A stretch of 64,000 nt of DNA from Streptomyces sp. TLI_053 (GCF_900105395.1 NZ_LT629775.1:9513501-9577500); one strand, 5' to 3'; shown: positions 33,620 through 43,725, counted from the first letter of the stretch. Numbers and translations: made by a program. The notes: generated from the sequence alone by a model not told the origin.

Positions 33620-34558
33620 ATGCCCGTCGACCCCGCCATCGCCGTCATGCTCGAACAGATCAACGCCCTGGCCGCCGTTTCCGTCCGCGAGGCCGATCCC
33701 GAGTTCCTGCGCGAGGCCGACCGCCGGCTGCGCACGCTGGGGCCCGCGCCGGCGCCGATCGAGGTCGGGTCCGTCCAGGACACCGTCGTGGCCGGACCCG
33801 CCGGCGACATCCCGGTGCGGGTCTACCGGCCCGCCGGTGCCGGCCTCCACCCCACGGTCGCCTACTTCCACGGCGGCGGCTGGACCATCGGCGACCTGGA
33901 CAGCCACGACCTCGTCACCCGCCGGCTCTGCCGCGACGTCGAGGCCGTGGTGGTCGCCGTGCACTACCGCCGTGCTCCGGAGGACCCGTTCCCGGCCGCC
34001 TACGACGACTGCCTGACCGTCGCCACCCATGTCGCCGACCACATCGACGCGTACGGCGGCGACCGCGACCGGCTCGCCGTCGCCGGCGACAGTGCCGGTG
34101 CCAACCTGGCCGCGGTCGTCGCGCTGGCCTTCCGCGACCAGCACCGCCCCCTTGCCGCCCAGCTGCTCGCCTACCCGGCCACCGACTTCGAGGGCTCCTA
34201 TCCCTCCCGCGCCGAGTACGGCGAGGGTTACCTGCTGACCCTGGAGGCGCTCGACGACTTCAAGCACCTCTATGCCGGGGACGACCCCGCCGCACGCTCC
34301 GACAGTCGCCTCTCCCCGCTGCGCGCCGCGAGCCACCGGGGCCTGGCCCCCGCCGTGCTCGGCGTCGGTCAGTACGACCCGCTGCGCGACGAGGTGATGG
34401 CCTACGCCGAGGCCCTGCGCGCGGCCGGTGTCGAGGTCTTCGCCCGCGTCTACGACGGCCTGACCCACACCTTCCTCGGCCTGTTCGCGCTCTCCCCGGC
34501 CGCGGACGCCGCGGACGCGGAGCTGTTCGCCCAGCTCAAGCAGCGCCTCGCCGTGTGA
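33620..34558 (+). CDS. Hormone-sensitive-lipase-type esterase
   Basis: 312 residues. The oxyanion motif HGGG is at 84-87 (AYFHGGGWTIGDLD), the nucleophile Ser158 in VAGDSAGANLAA, then Asp253 (VGQYDPLRDE) and His283 (LTHTFLGLF) complete the triad. These are the hallmarks of the alpha/beta hydrolase fold-3 (HSL/family IV) esterases, which hydrolyse short-chain esters in the cytoplasm. No signal peptide. ATG 33620 is preceded by CAGGAG. Neighbours give no pathway hint. Confidence 0.92.
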   Translation: MPVDPAIAVMLEQINALAAVSVREADPEFLREADRRLRTLGPAPAPIEVGSVQDTVVAGPAGDIPVRVYRPAGAGLHPTVAYFHGGGWTIGDLDSHDLVTRRLCRDVEAVVVAVHYRRAPEDPFPAAYDDCLTVATHVADHIDAYGGDRDRLAVAGDSAGANLAAVVALAFRDQHRPLAAQLLAYPATDFEGSYPSRAEYGEGYLLTLEALDDFKHLYAGDDPAARSDSRLSPLRAASHRGLAPAVLGVGQYDPLRDEVMAYAEALRAAGVEVFARVYDGLTHTFLGLFALSPAADAADAELFAQLKQRLAV

Positions 34559-35096
34559 CCTGCGCCCACTGCCCGGACCCGGCCGCACACGCCCCGGAAG
34601 GGTCTTCGGCCGTGCAGCGCCCCCGGCCGCCCTGCGTGCGGGATCCGAGCGGCCTCGCCGTGGGACCGCGCCCTGCGCGGTACGACGATCATCGTGCTCG
34701 CGATCCCGGCCGTCCACCGTCCCGGAGGGGGCAGGCGGGATCCCGGTGGCCGTGGCCGGTGCAGGCGGCGGCGACGACGGCGAGCGCAGTGGACCGGTTC
34801 GCGAGCGGGCCGCCCGGCTCGTGGACGTACTGCGCCCTCGCCTCGGCCGCGCCCGGGGTGGCTCGTCGGACCCTCCGGGCCCGGTGCCGAAAGAGGGTGG
34901 TTTGCGGTGGCGGATCGGGGTGAGAAGAGGGTGCGGTGGGCGAGCGGTCCGGAGGGCGGACACCCCCTCTTCGCCGTCCGGTCCGGCCCACCGCGTTCGG
35001 AGCCCGGCCGCCGTGACGACAGCGCACCGGTGGCCGGGCGTGCCGGCGACCTGGCGTCCCGGCGACCCCGCTGCCCGGGGCCGCCGGCACGTCGGG
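34559..35096. other. Intergenic region between convergent genes, 540 bp
   Basis: No gene or RNA recognised. A 10-bp inverted repeat (CGTGCCGGCG 35039-35048 and CGCCGGCACG 35082-35091) with a 33-base loop might contribute to termination but is weak. Confidence 0.4.
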
Positions 35097-36194
35097 TCAG
35101 GCGGCCGGCTGCGGCTCCTTCGCGGCGAAGCGGGCCGCGACGGCCCGGATGTGGCAGTAGTAGGCGGCCGGGTCCTCGGCGTAGCGCCAGGGCAGTGCGT
35201 CGACGTAACCGTCGACGAGCCGGAACTGGGCCAGGGCCTCGGCCGGCCGGTCCGTCATGGTGTAGCACCAGCCGAGCAGGTGGCGGATCTCTGCGGCCCG
35301 GGGGTGCCCGGCCGGGGCGGCGTCCACGGCGCGGCGGGCCGCGTCCACGGCCGACCGCGCGTACGGGGTGGACCAGTAGGCGCCCTCGTTGTCGTCGGGC
35401 TCGTGCTCGAAGAGCGCGACCAGGCGCATGCCCGCGAGCAGGCTGCCCTCGGGGGCGTCGGTGGCGGCGCGGTCGGCGAAGGCGTTGGCCTCCTCCTCGG
35501 AGCCGTGCCACTTGGCGGACCAGTACTGCACGGCGGCGTAGTGCGCCGGGTACAGGTGCGGGTCACGGGCGGTCAGCCCGGCCCAGACCCGGTCGAACTC
35601 GGCCGGCGGGTAGTTGAGGCCGAGGGCGATCCAGAGCTCGGTGGTCCACGGCAGCGGGTCCTGCGGGGCGATCTCCTGTGCCTCGCGGGCGGCGGTCCGG
35701 GCCTCGGTGAGCAGCCGGTGGAAGCCTGCGGCCCGCTCGTCGCTGGTGTCCTCGGCGTACGCCGCGCCGCGCAGGCGCCAGGCGAGCTTCACCAGGGCCT
35801 CGGCGTGGACGACGGCGGCGTCCCGGTCCCCGGGCCGTTCGGCCCGCCAGGCCCGGAGCCAGTCGTCCTGCTCGGCGCCCGCGTCGGCCAGTTCCTCGAC
35901 GAAGCGGTAGCGCCGGTCCGCGTCGGGCCCGGCCGCGGCGAGCTGTTCGGCACAGGCGCGCCAGTCGCCGCGGTCGGCGGCGGCGCGCAGGGCGTCGAGT
36001 TCGGGGGCGGCGCAGGCCCGCTCGGTGTTCTGCTGCTCCTCGGGCAGCAGGCCGTACTCGGTGACGACGCGCTCGTGCCAGGAGTCGATTTCGGCCTGTT
36101 TGCGGGCGGTGTAGCGGTTGAGCGCCCAGGTGAGGAGCTTGAGTGCGCCGACGGAGACGACGCTGACGAGGATGACGACGACGGGGACTGGCAT
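35097..36194 (-). CDS. Membrane-anchored TPR-like protein
   Basis: 365 residues. One N-terminal membrane helix (VVVILVSVVSVGALKLLTWA) is followed by a soluble, almost all-helical domain. Helix-turn-helix pairs such as AVVHAEALVKLAWRLRGAAY, AHYAAVQYWSAKWHGSEEEA and HLLGWCYTMTDRPAEALAQF resemble tetratricopeptide repeats, which bind other proteins. It lies 74 bp downstream of the M48 protease on the same strand and may assist it or sense cell-envelope stress; this is inference. Confidence 0.75.
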   Translation of the reverse strand: MPVPVVVILVSVVSVGALKLLTWALNRYTARKQAEIDSWHERVVTEYGLLPEEQQNTERACAAPELDALRAAADRGDWRACAEQLAAAGPDADRRYRFVEELADAGAEQDDWLRAWRAERPGDRDAAVVHAEALVKLAWRLRGAAYAEDTSDERAAGFHRLLTEARTAAREAQEIAPQDPLPWTTELWIALGLNYPPAEFDRVWAGLTARDPHLYPAHYAAVQYWSAKWHGSEEEANAFADRAATDAPEGSLLAGMRLVALFEHEPDDNEGAYWSTPYARSAVDAARRAVDAAPAGHPRAAEIRHLLGWCYTMTDRPAEALAQFRLVDGYVDALPWRYAEDPAAYYCHIRAVAARFAAKEPQPAA

Positions 36195-36268
36195 GGTGAA
36201 CCTTGTGGATCGTGGATTTCGGAAGGGGCGGGGTCGGAGGCCGGGTCAGGGGCCGGTGCGGCGCCCGA

Positions 36269-37960
36269 TCAGGGGACGGTGACGGTCGCCGGGGCGGCGG
36301 GGAGTCCGGCCTCGGTGAGCACGGCGCGGAGGGCGGTGGTGTCCGGGGTGTCGGCGCAGGCCGCGTCGAGGGCGGTGGTGAGCCGCTCGCCCAGGCCGTC
36401 GGGCAGCCGCAGCCGGGCCGGTCCGGACCAGGACAGCTCCCAGCCGGTCAGCCCGGCGTCGACCAGGGCGAGCACGGTGAGTCCGGAGAGGGCGCCGCGC
36501 AGGACCGGGCGGGCCAGTTCACGGGCGGCCCGGCCGGTCGCCGCACGGGCCTCCGGACCGAGCGGCAGCCGCTCGACGAGTTCCTGGGCGCGTCCGGCGT
36601 CGATGGCGTCCAGCGCGGCGCCGACGGTGGGCGCCAGACCGAGGGCGGCCAGCGCGTCGCGCAGCGGGCGGGTGGACTCGCGGCAGTCGGCGAGCAGCGA
36701 GCGGTGCACCAGCGCAGGCCAGTCGACGCGCTCCTTGCGGGCGGCCTCGGGGACCAGGCTGACGACCTCCAGCGCGGCGAGGACCTGCTCGGCGTCGTGC
36801 AGCAGGCCGAGGGCGGGGGCGGTGCTGCTGGCACCGCGGCCGTCGTCGGGCAGGGCCTCGACGGCGGCGACCCGGAGTTCGATCGGCGGGTGCGAGTCGT
36901 AGGGGTCGGGCTCGCTCCCGGGCAGTTCGAGGGCCATGGCGTCGAGTTCGGCGCGGCGCTCGGGGTCGGTGAGCAGGTGGGCGAGGCCGCCGTAGAACTG
37001 CCCGGCGGGCGGCAGGAGACCGGCCTCCCAGCCGAGGGTGGCGTAGTGGCCGAGGTAGAAGTCCTGGGCCGCGTCGAGTGCGGGGATCCGGCGCAGCGCG
37101 GAGGCGGTGGCGTCGCGTCCGGAGAGCCTGGCGGCGACCAGGTCGGCGGCGTACTCCTGGCGGCGGCCGACCGCCTCGGAGACCCGGAAGTAGAGCTTGC
37201 CGTACTGGGTGAAGAGCTTGGCGAGCACCCGGTCGACGCCGCCGGTGGCCTCCTCGGCGGAGACCTTGCGGCCCTGGGCGAGCCGCTTGTCGGCCTTGGC
37301 CTGGAGCTTGGCGGCCTCCTTGGCCTGGTGGGCGTCGGCACGCTCGTGCAGACCGCCGACGGTGCGCAGGAGGGCTGTGCGGCCGGCCAGGGTCAGCCCG
37401 GCCAGGCGGACGTCCTGGTTGCTGTAGTGCCCGAACTCGTGCGCCAGGACGGCCTCCAGCTCCGCCTCGGTGAGGCCGAGCAGCAGGGGGACGCCGATCA
37501 CCAGGTGGCGCTTGCCGGGCACCAGGCCGAGGAACCTGGTCTCCTCCCGGACGCCCGCGTTGACCTCAGGGACGAGTCGGATCTCGGCCGGACCGCGGAT
37601 GCCGGTGCGCTCGGAGATCCGGTCGACCGCGGCCCACAGCCGGGGCTGTTCCTCGCGGGTGACCGGCAGTCCGGGCAGCTCGCGGTCGTCCTGGCGGTTG
37701 CGGGTGAGGAAGACGACCCGGACGACCGGGTAGGCGATGACGGCGCTGACGGCCCAGATCTTCAGCAGGGCCGGGCGCAGCTCGCCGGAGGCCAGGTAGA
37801 GGCTGACGTCGAGGGCGACCAGTGCGGCGACGATGCCGAGGGCGAGCAGGTAGAAGCCGGCGAGCATGGCGACTGCCGTCAGGGCCCTGACGGAGGTGCT
37901 CATGCCGGAGGAGGTCATGCCGGAGGAGGGCCTGCCGACGGCAGGCTGGGACGCGCCCAT
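36269..37960 (-). CDS. M48-family membrane metalloprotease
   Basis: 563 residues. Two membrane helices (about 25-55 and 66-88) precede a protease domain with the zinc motif HEFGH at 174-178 (VLAHEFGHYSNQDV) and a later YAAD segment (RQEYAADLVAARLSG) supplying the third ligand. This is the HtpX/Ste24-like M48 group, which degrades damaged membrane proteins. The C-terminal ~170 residues are a soluble extension of unknown role. ATG 37960 has a GAAGGA site; the longer upstream frame is rejected. Probably cotranscribed with the TPR-like gene. Confidence 0.88.
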   Translation of the reverse strand: MGASQPAVGRPSSGMTSSGMSTSVRALTAVAMLAGFYLLALGIVAALVALDVSLYLASGELRPALLKIWAVSAVIAYPVVRVVFLTRNRQDDRELPGLPVTREEQPRLWAAVDRISERTGIRGPAEIRLVPEVNAGVREETRFLGLVPGKRHLVIGVPLLLGLTEAELEAVLAHEFGHYSNQDVRLAGLTLAGRTALLRTVGGLHERADAHQAKEAAKLQAKADKRLAQGRKVSAEEATGGVDRVLAKLFTQYGKLYFRVSEAVGRRQEYAADLVAARLSGRDATASALRRIPALDAAQDFYLGHYATLGWEAGLLPPAGQFYGGLAHLLTDPERRAELDAMALELPGSEPDPYDSHPPIELRVAAVEALPDDGRGASSTAPALGLLHDAEQVLAALEVVSLVPEAARKERVDWPALVHRSLLADCRESTRPLRDALAALGLAPTVGAALDAIDAGRAQELVERLPLGPEARAATGRAARELARPVLRGALSGLTVLALVDAGLTGWELSWSGPARLRLPDGLGERLTTALDAACADTPDTTALRAVLTEAGLPAAPATVTVP

Positions 37961-38169
37961 GCGGGTTCCTTCGTCGGGGAGCGCGCCACGGGACGGTGGC
38001 GGCGCGGGAGGGATCTGGTGCTGAACGTGTGTTCGGCAGGTGAGCATGGTAGCTGCCGGGACTGACGTTCTCCCACCCGTTTCCTGTCCGTGACCTGCGG
38101 TTTCCTGACGCCGGCGCACCTGCCCGCTCGGGCTCGGGCCCCGGCTCCGGTTCCGGGTCCGGTTCCGGC

Positions 38170-38832
38170 TCAGGCCCCGGGGAGGATACGGCGCGTCTCG
38201 TAGGCCCACATCGCGATCTCGACCCGGTTGCGGGCGCCGAGCTTGGCCATCAGGCTGGCCAGATGCGTCTTCACCGTGCTGAGGCTGATGCGCAGCGCGT
38301 CGGCGATCTCGGTGTTGGTCAGCCCGCGGGCGACGGCGAGCAGCACCTGCTCCTCGCGGGCGGTGACGGGGGAGACCGGCTGGGCCGCGGGCCGGCCGGC
38401 GGGCAGGTCCGCGAACGCCCGGAGCAGCCGGACGGTGACGCTGGGCGCGATGAGCGCCTCACCGTCGGACGCCGACCGTACGGCCTGCGCGAGGAGGTCC
38501 GGTCCGGTGTCCTTGAGGAGGAAGCCGCGGGCACCGGCCCGCAGTGCGCCGTAGACGTACTCGTCGAGGTCGAAGGTGGTGATGACGACCACGGCCAGCG
38601 GGTTGACGATACCCGGACCGGCGATCAGCCGGGTGGCCTCGAGCCCGTCGAGCGCGGGCATGCGGATGTCGAACAGGCAGACGTCGGGGCGCAGTTCGCG
38701 GGCCAGCCGGACCGCCTCGCGTCCGTCGGCCGCCTCGCCGACCACCTCGATGCCGGGCTGGGCGTTGAGTATGATCCGCAGCCCGGTGCGGATGATCGTC
38801 TGGTCGTCAGCGACGAGGACGCGAATGGGCAC
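38170..38832 (-). CDS. NarL/LuxR-family response regulator
   Basis: 220 residues. Receiver domain with acidic Asp9-Asp10, phospho-acceptor Asp55 (VCLFDIRMPALDG) and lysine in FLLKDTGPD; C-terminal LuxR helix-turn-helix (VTAREEQVLLAVARGLTNTE, then STVKTHLASLMAKLGAR). GTG 38832 fits the conserved VPIRVLVADD start and overlaps the kinase gene by 26 bases. It is the partner of the kinase at 38807 and a likely regulator of the divergent MMPL exporter at 40154. Confidence 0.93.
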   Translation of the reverse strand: MPIRVLVADDQTIIRTGLRIILNAQPGIEVVGEAADGREAVRLARELRPDVCLFDIRMPALDGLEATRLIAGPGIVNPLAVVVITTFDLDEYVYGALRAGARGFLLKDTGPDLLAQAVRSASDGEALIAPSVTVRLLRAFADLPAGRPAAQPVSPVTAREEQVLLAVARGLTNTEIADALRISLSTVKTHLASLMAKLGARNRVEIAMWAYETRRILPGA

Positions 38833-39979
38833 CGCGCTCGCTCCTCGCGCTCGGCAGTTCGGCCTCGACGTGCCAGCCCCGGTCGGTCCCCGGGCCGGCC
38901 CGTAGCGTGCCGCCGAGCAGGGTCGCGCGCTCCCGCAGTCCGGTGAGTCCGTACCCGTCACGGCCCCGGCCGGTGCGCCTGCCGTCGTCGCGCACGCTCA
39001 CCCGTACGGTGTGCCCTTGCGCGGCGACCCGGACGACGAGCTCGGTCGCGTCGACCGCGTGGCGCAGCGTGTTGGTCACCGACTCCTGCACGATCCGGTA
39101 GACGGCCGCGTCCACGGCCGGTGGCAGCGCGTCGAGTTCACCGTCGAGCCCGAGGTCGACCCTGAGGCGGCCACCCGGTGTGCGCACCAGGCGTTCCAGG
39201 TCGGTGACCCCGGCAGGGGGCGCCAGCTCGGCGCCGACCCCGCGGTCGCGCAGCGCGGCGACCATGGCGCGCATCTCCTCGAGCGTGCGCGCCCCTTCCT
39301 CCTCGACCCCCTCCAGGGCCGCGACCGCGGCGGACGGGTCGGTGCCCGCGAGCACCCGGCCCGCCTGGGCGATGATCACCATGGCCGACACGTGGTGGGC
39401 CACCGTGTCGTGCAGTTCCCGGGCGAGCCGCTCGCGCTCGCGGGAGCGCACCTGCTCCGACTGCCGCTCGCGCGCGGTCACCCGGAACCGCACGGCGGAC
39501 CCGACCGCGCCGGGCAGCAGAAGGAAGACGAAGCCCATGATCCTCTCGGCGACCGGCGCCGGGTCCGCGAGGACACACAGCGAGCCGACCGCGAGGGTCA
39601 CCGCGCCGCCCAGCACGATCTCGCGTCCCGATCCCCACCGGGGCAGCGCGTACACCAGCACCAGCACGACGGCGCCGGTGTTCAGGCCGACGGGCTCGCC
39701 CCGTGCGGCGACGAGCGAGGCCACCGGAAGCAGGGCCACCGAGCCGAACGCCAGCGTCACCACCGTCAGCGGGTGGGTCCGGCGCCACAGGGACAGCAGG
39801 CACAGCCAGACGGCGACCGCCACCGCCACCGGCCGCCACACGACGTCCTCGCGCAGCACGGCCTCGAGCGCCACAGCGGCGAGGCTCGCGGCAAGCAGCG
39901 CCCAGTCCCGCCGCACCCGGGCGGGAGGGTCGGGCGGCCGGGGTTCGGTCCACAGGGTTCGCAGGTCGTCTCGGAGCAC
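38807..39979 (-). CDS. Sensor histidine kinase, NarL-partner type
   Basis: 390 residues. Several membrane helices in residues 27-165, then HisKA_3 with RERLARELHDTVAHHVSAMV (His190) and a HATPase with N-box VQESVTNTLRHA and G-box DGYGLTGLRER. It overlaps the response regulator gene. ATG 39979 faces the MMPL gene across 174 bp, an arrangement often seen when the kinase senses the exporter's substrate. Confidence 0.92.
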   Translation of the reverse strand: MLRDDLRTLWTEPRPPDPPARVRRDWALLAASLAAVALEAVLREDVVWRPVAVAVAVWLCLLSLWRRTHPLTVVTLAFGSVALLPVASLVAARGEPVGLNTGAVVLVLVYALPRWGSGREIVLGGAVTLAVGSLCVLADPAPVAERIMGFVFLLLPGAVGSAVRFRVTARERQSEQVRSRERERLARELHDTVAHHVSAMVIIAQAGRVLAGTDPSAAVAALEGVEEEGARTLEEMRAMVAALRDRGVGAELAPPAGVTDLERLVRTPGGRLRVDLGLDGELDALPPAVDAAVYRIVQESVTNTLRHAVDATELVVRVAAQGHTVRVSVRDDGRRTGRGRDGYGLTGLRERATLLGGTLRAGPGTDRGWHVEAELPSARSERGAHSRPRR

Positions 39980-40153
39980 GGTTCCCAGCCTAGGGACCGC
40001 GGCGCGCGGCGCATCGGCCGAAAGGACGGGTCGTCACCCCGACCCGGGGCCGACGGAACCGCGGCCCGCGGGCCGATGCCTCGGAGCGCCGTGGCGACGA
40101 ACCTCGGCATCGTCGGCCCACAAGGACGGCCGACGACGTGGTTGGAGGACCCG

Positions 40154-42451
40154 ATGCTCTCGAAAGCCCTGTTGCGCCTGGGCACAAGCGCCGCCCGCCG
40201 TCCCTGGCGGGTGATCGCGGCATGGCTGGCCGTCGCCGCGCTCGCCGTGCTCGCCGCCGTCGCCCTCGGCGGGCGGACCGCGGACTCGATGACCGCGCCG
40301 GGGCTGGACTCCCAGCGGGCCGCGGAACTGATCGAGCGGGCCGGCACCGGCCAGGAGGGCATGACCGCCCAGGTGGTCGTCACCCCCCTCGCGGACGGTG
40401 CGACGTTCCTCGACGACGTCGGCGCGCGTTCCGCTCTGACCCGGCTGCGGGCCGAGGTGACGCGGCTGCCGCACGTGCTCGGCGCGAGCGACCCGGTGGG
40501 AGCCCTCGACGCGGGCGGGGACACCGCCGTGCGCGGCGGCCTCGTCTCGGCCGACGGGCGGACCGCGGTCGTCCGGGTGCAGTACCCCGACCAGAGCCGG
40601 CTGTCCGCCGAGGACCTCGACGCCCTGGTCGGCCTCGGTGACCGGCTGCGCGCCGAACTGCCCCTGCGCGTCGAGATGGGCGGCAACCTCTTCTACGCGT
40701 TCTCCGCCCCCGACGGCGGTGCGAGCGAACTGATCGGCCTTCTCGCCGCGGCCACGATCCTGTTCCTGGCGTTCGGTTCGCTCGTCGCGGCCGCGCTGCC
40801 GATCGGCATGGCGGTGTTCGGGCTGACCGTCGGGGTCGCCACGATGACGGTCCTGGCGGGGGTGACGGACGTCCCCGCCTTCGCACCGGTCCTGGGCAGC
40901 ATGGTCGGGCTCGGGGTGGGCATCGACTACGCGCTGTTCGTGCTCGCCAGGCACCGTGAGTACCTGGCGCGCGGGCTCGACCCGCGCGAGGCGGCCGGAC
41001 GGGCGGTGGCCACGGCGGGGCGGCCCGTGGTCTTCGCCGGCGGCACCGTCGTCGTGTCGATCCTCGGCATGGCGGTCGCGAACGTGCCGTTCATGACCGT
41101 GGGCGGCGTGGCCGTCTCGATCGTCGTGCTGACCATGGTGCTGGCGTCGGTGACGCTGCTGCCGGCCTTCCTCGGCGCGGCCGGCCCGCGGCTGGGCCGG
41201 GCCGGCCGGATCGCCGGGGCGCTTGGGGCGATTCGACCGGGCCCCTCCGGCCGACGGCGGTACGCCGGGACGGGCGTCGCCCCCGCCGCCGGGTGGCGGC
41301 GCTGGATCGCGCACGTCGCCCGGTACCCCGTGCCCTACGCGGTCGGCGCGGCGGGCCTGCTGCTGACGGCGACGCTGCCCGTGCTCGCCCTGCGCGTCGG
41401 CCTGCCCGACGACGGGTCCCTGCCCCCGAGCCGCACCGAGCGCCGCGCGTACGACCTCGTGGCCGAGGGCTTCGGCCCGGGCACCAACGGACCCCTCGTC
41501 GTCGCCGCGGACCCCGCCGGTGATCCGGCCGTGCTGGACCGCCTCACCGCGACGCTCGCGGCCGATCCGGGCATCGCCTCCGTCGCGCCGACGCACGTCG
41601 ACCCGGCCACCGGCATCGCGACCCTCGTGGTGTTCCCGACCACCGGCCCGCAGGAGAGGGCCACGGCCGACACCATCGCCCGGCTGCGCACCGAGGTGCT
41701 GCCCACGGCGATCGGGCCCGGCCCGGCCAGGGCCCATGTCGGCGGCGCCGCCGCGAGCCTGTCCGACGTGGGCCGGCGCACCAGTGAACGCCTGCCGGTG
41801 TTCGTCGCCGCCGTGCTGGCGATGTCGTTCCTGCTGCTGATGCTGGTCTTCCGCTCGGTCCTCGTCCCGCTCAAGGCCGTCCTGCTGAACCTGCTGAGCA
41901 TCGGCGCGGCCTACGGCGTCATGGTCGCGGTGTTCCAGTGGGGTTGGGGAGGCGCGCTCATCGGGCTGGAAGCGACGGTTCCGATCGTCTCGTTCATCCC
42001 GATGTTCCTCTTCGCCATCCTGTTTGGCCTGTCGATGGACTACGAGGTGTTCCTCCTCTCCCGGGTGCGCGAGGAGTACCTGGGCACCGGCGACAACGGC
42101 AAGGCGGTCGTCGAGGGCGTCTCGGGTACCGCCCGCACCATCACCTCGGCCGCCCTCATCATGGTGGCGGTGTTCCTGTCCTTCGCCGTCACCGACGACC
42201 CCTCCACCAAGATGTTCGGGCTCGGCCTGGCCACCGCGATCCTCGTCGACGCCACGCTCGTCCGCATGGTGCTGGTCCCGGCGACCATGACCCTCCTCGG
42301 CCGCGCCAACTGGTGGCTGCCGAGGTGGCTGGACCGGACCCTTCCCGGCGGCGGGGCCGGCATGGGTGCCGGTGCCGCCCCGGCCGCCACCGGCGGCGCC
42401 GCCGTGCAATCGCCCAGCGGGGCCGCGCGCCCGCGTCCGGCCGACCGCTGA
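40154..42451 (+). CDS. MMPL/RND-family exporter
   Basis: 765 residues. Two repeats of an N-terminal helix, a large extracytoplasmic loop and a five- to six-helix bundle: first bundle at about 190-360 (VGLGVGIDYALFVLARHREY), second at about 555-730 (FGLSMDYEVFLLSRVREEYL). The GxGIDY and LSMDYEVF segments carry the Asp-Tyr pair used for proton coupling in actinobacterial MMPL transporters, which move lipids or drugs. ATG 40154 has a TTGGAGG site. The divergent kinase/regulator pair is the probable control. Confidence 0.92.
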   Translation: MLSKALLRLGTSAARRPWRVIAAWLAVAALAVLAAVALGGRTADSMTAPGLDSQRAAELIERAGTGQEGMTAQVVVTPLADGATFLDDVGARSALTRLRAEVTRLPHVLGASDPVGALDAGGDTAVRGGLVSADGRTAVVRVQYPDQSRLSAEDLDALVGLGDRLRAELPLRVEMGGNLFYAFSAPDGGASELIGLLAAATILFLAFGSLVAAALPIGMAVFGLTVGVATMTVLAGVTDVPAFAPVLGSMVGLGVGIDYALFVLARHREYLARGLDPREAAGRAVATAGRPVVFAGGTVVVSILGMAVANVPFMTVGGVAVSIVVLTMVLASVTLLPAFLGAAGPRLGRAGRIAGALGAIRPGPSGRRRYAGTGVAPAAGWRRWIAHVARYPVPYAVGAAGLLLTATLPVLALRVGLPDDGSLPPSRTERRAYDLVAEGFGPGTNGPLVVAADPAGDPAVLDRLTATLAADPGIASVAPTHVDPATGIATLVVFPTTGPQERATADTIARLRTEVLPTAIGPGPARAHVGGAAASLSDVGRRTSERLPVFVAAVLAMSFLLLMLVFRSVLVPLKAVLLNLLSIGAAYGVMVAVFQWGWGGALIGLEATVPIVSFIPMFLFAILFGLSMDYEVFLLSRVREEYLGTGDNGKAVVEGVSGTARTITSAALIMVAVFLSFAVTDDPSTKMFGLGLATAILVDATLVRMVLVPATMTLLGRANWWLPRWLDRTLPGGGAGMGAGAAPAATGGAAVQSPSGAARPRPADR

Positions 42452-42484
42452 CCCGACGTCCTGGTCTCCCTCGAGTGCTCGCGG

Positions 42485-42508
42485 GCCCTCGGCCCACTGC
42501 CCGAGGGC
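42485..42508 (+). terminator. Hairpin after the MMPL gene
   Basis: GCCCTCGG (42485-42492) pairs with CCGAGGGC (42501-42508) with an 8-base loop, 34 bp after the MMPL stop codon. Confidence 0.55.
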
Positions 42509-43115
42509 GGTTGAGCCCCGCCACCGGCCGTCGTCGGGGGCGGCTGTCCCGGGCCTGGCGAGGTGGTGCGTTTCGGGGTGGGGGCAGGAGATCTTACGGC
42601 CCATAAGCCGAAGAATAGCTCTCGCTCCCCGGGGGTGGGCCGAAGATTTTGTTGTTTCGTCAGCTCGCTGCGGTCCTGACGAGCACCGGGACGGGTCGAT
42701 GTCCCGGATCGGCGGGGCGCTGATGCCCGCACGGCACGAGGCAGCCGTTCCTGTCGAAGACCTTGGAGGCGTCGGCCGAGTTCACCCGTACCTTGGTGCC
42801 CCGAGCACGGACGGCGACACTGGCTCCCGGGAAACCGAGCGGTCGGGCCTGCGGCAATCCGGCAGTGGGTTGCCGGAGAGCCGCCGGGGCCCGTCGTGGC
42901 AGGGCTTGCGCACGACAGCCCGGCTGCAGGATTCTCGGGATGCCGTGCCCGCTCGGGGACGGCACGCCGACTGTCCTGGTCGCCCCGACCTGGGTTCGAC
43001 GTCGCGGTGTACGAGACCGTTCCAACCGGCATCCCGGCCGGGAGGCGGTGGTGGTGCCGCCCGACGAGTACGGCGGCCCGGCCCTTCGGGGCCGGGCGGC
43101 GCTACGGTGGTCCGC
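42509..43115. other. Intergenic region, about 600 bp
   Basis: A long minus-strand frame crosses this region and the SRPBCC gene antisense. Its end (ASVAVRARGTKVRVNSADAS on the minus strand) looks protein-like, but there is no ribosome site or family, so I make no gene call. AT-rich bases lie at 42595-42665. Confidence 0.35.
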
Positions 43116-43550
43116 ATGGCCCGTTTCGTGCTGAACCGCCGCTCGCCGCTGCCTCCGGCCGACTGCTGGGAGCGGCTGACCGCCTGGCCCCGGCACGGGG
43201 AGCGGGTGCCGTTCACCCGGGTCGGTGTCGCCCGCGGTACCGGCCGGGAGGTCGGTGACCTCGTCCTCGCGCGCACCTCCCTCGGGCCGCTGGGCTTCGA
43301 CGACCCGATGGAGATCGTCGAGCTGGTACCGCCCGGACCGGGCCGCGACGGGCTCTGCCGGCTCGCCAAACGCGGCCGCCCGGTGCGCGGCGGGGCCGTG
43401 CTGCGGGTCCGTGCTGCGGGCGGCGGCAGTGCGGTTTCCTGGTCGGAGGAGCTGCGGATCACCGGGCTGCCCGGCTTTACCGACCCGTTCGTCGCGTCCG
43501 CCGCCCGGTTGGTCTTCGGGCGGGTGCTCGACCGGTTGTTGGAGCCGTAG
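43116..43550 (+). CDS. SRPBCC-type protein (polyketide-cyclase-like fold)
   Basis: 144 residues. The pattern of an opening strand (MARFVLNRRSPLPPADCWER), a helix, then LVLARTSLGPLGFDDPMEIV and a long C-terminal helix (FVASAARLVFGRVLDRLLEP) is the START/SRPBCC fold. Such proteins bind hydrophobic ligands; no ligand can be predicted. ATG 43116 starts the fold directly. A good hairpin terminator follows. Confidence 0.75.
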   Translation: MARFVLNRRSPLPPADCWERLTAWPRHGERVPFTRVGVARGTGREVGDLVLARTSLGPLGFDDPMEIVELVPPGPGRDGLCRLAKRGRPVRGGAVLRVRAAGGGSAVSWSEELRITGLPGFTDPFVASAARLVFGRVLDRLLEP

Positions 43551-43564
43551 CCCCGGCTGCGAGC

Positions 43565-43596
43565 CGTGCCCGGACCGGGATCCCGCTCCGGGCACG
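43565..43596 (+). terminator. Hairpin after the SRPBCC gene
   Basis: CGTGCCCGGA (43565-43574) and TCCGGGCACG (43587-43596) form a perfect 10-bp stem with a 12-base loop, 14 bp past the stop codon. Confidence 0.7.
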
Positions 43597-43725
43597 CCCG
43601 TAGGGTCAGCCGCCGGTGCGGTCCGGGTGGTGCCACTCCACCAGCACGATCGTGGCGTCGTCGCGCGGCCGGTGCGAGGGCGCAGCGGTGCCCCCGGCGG
43701 CCCTGGACCGGGCCGCGCCCGCGGA

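Noticed and set aside
39011..40153. 380-codon N-terminal extension of the MMPL exporter
   Set aside because: It is antisense to the histidine kinase; ATG 40154 has a ribosome site and starts at the first membrane helix.
42660..43595. Long minus-strand frame opposite the SRPBCC gene
   Set aside because: No ribosome site or family; mostly a shadow, although its end looks somewhat protein-like.
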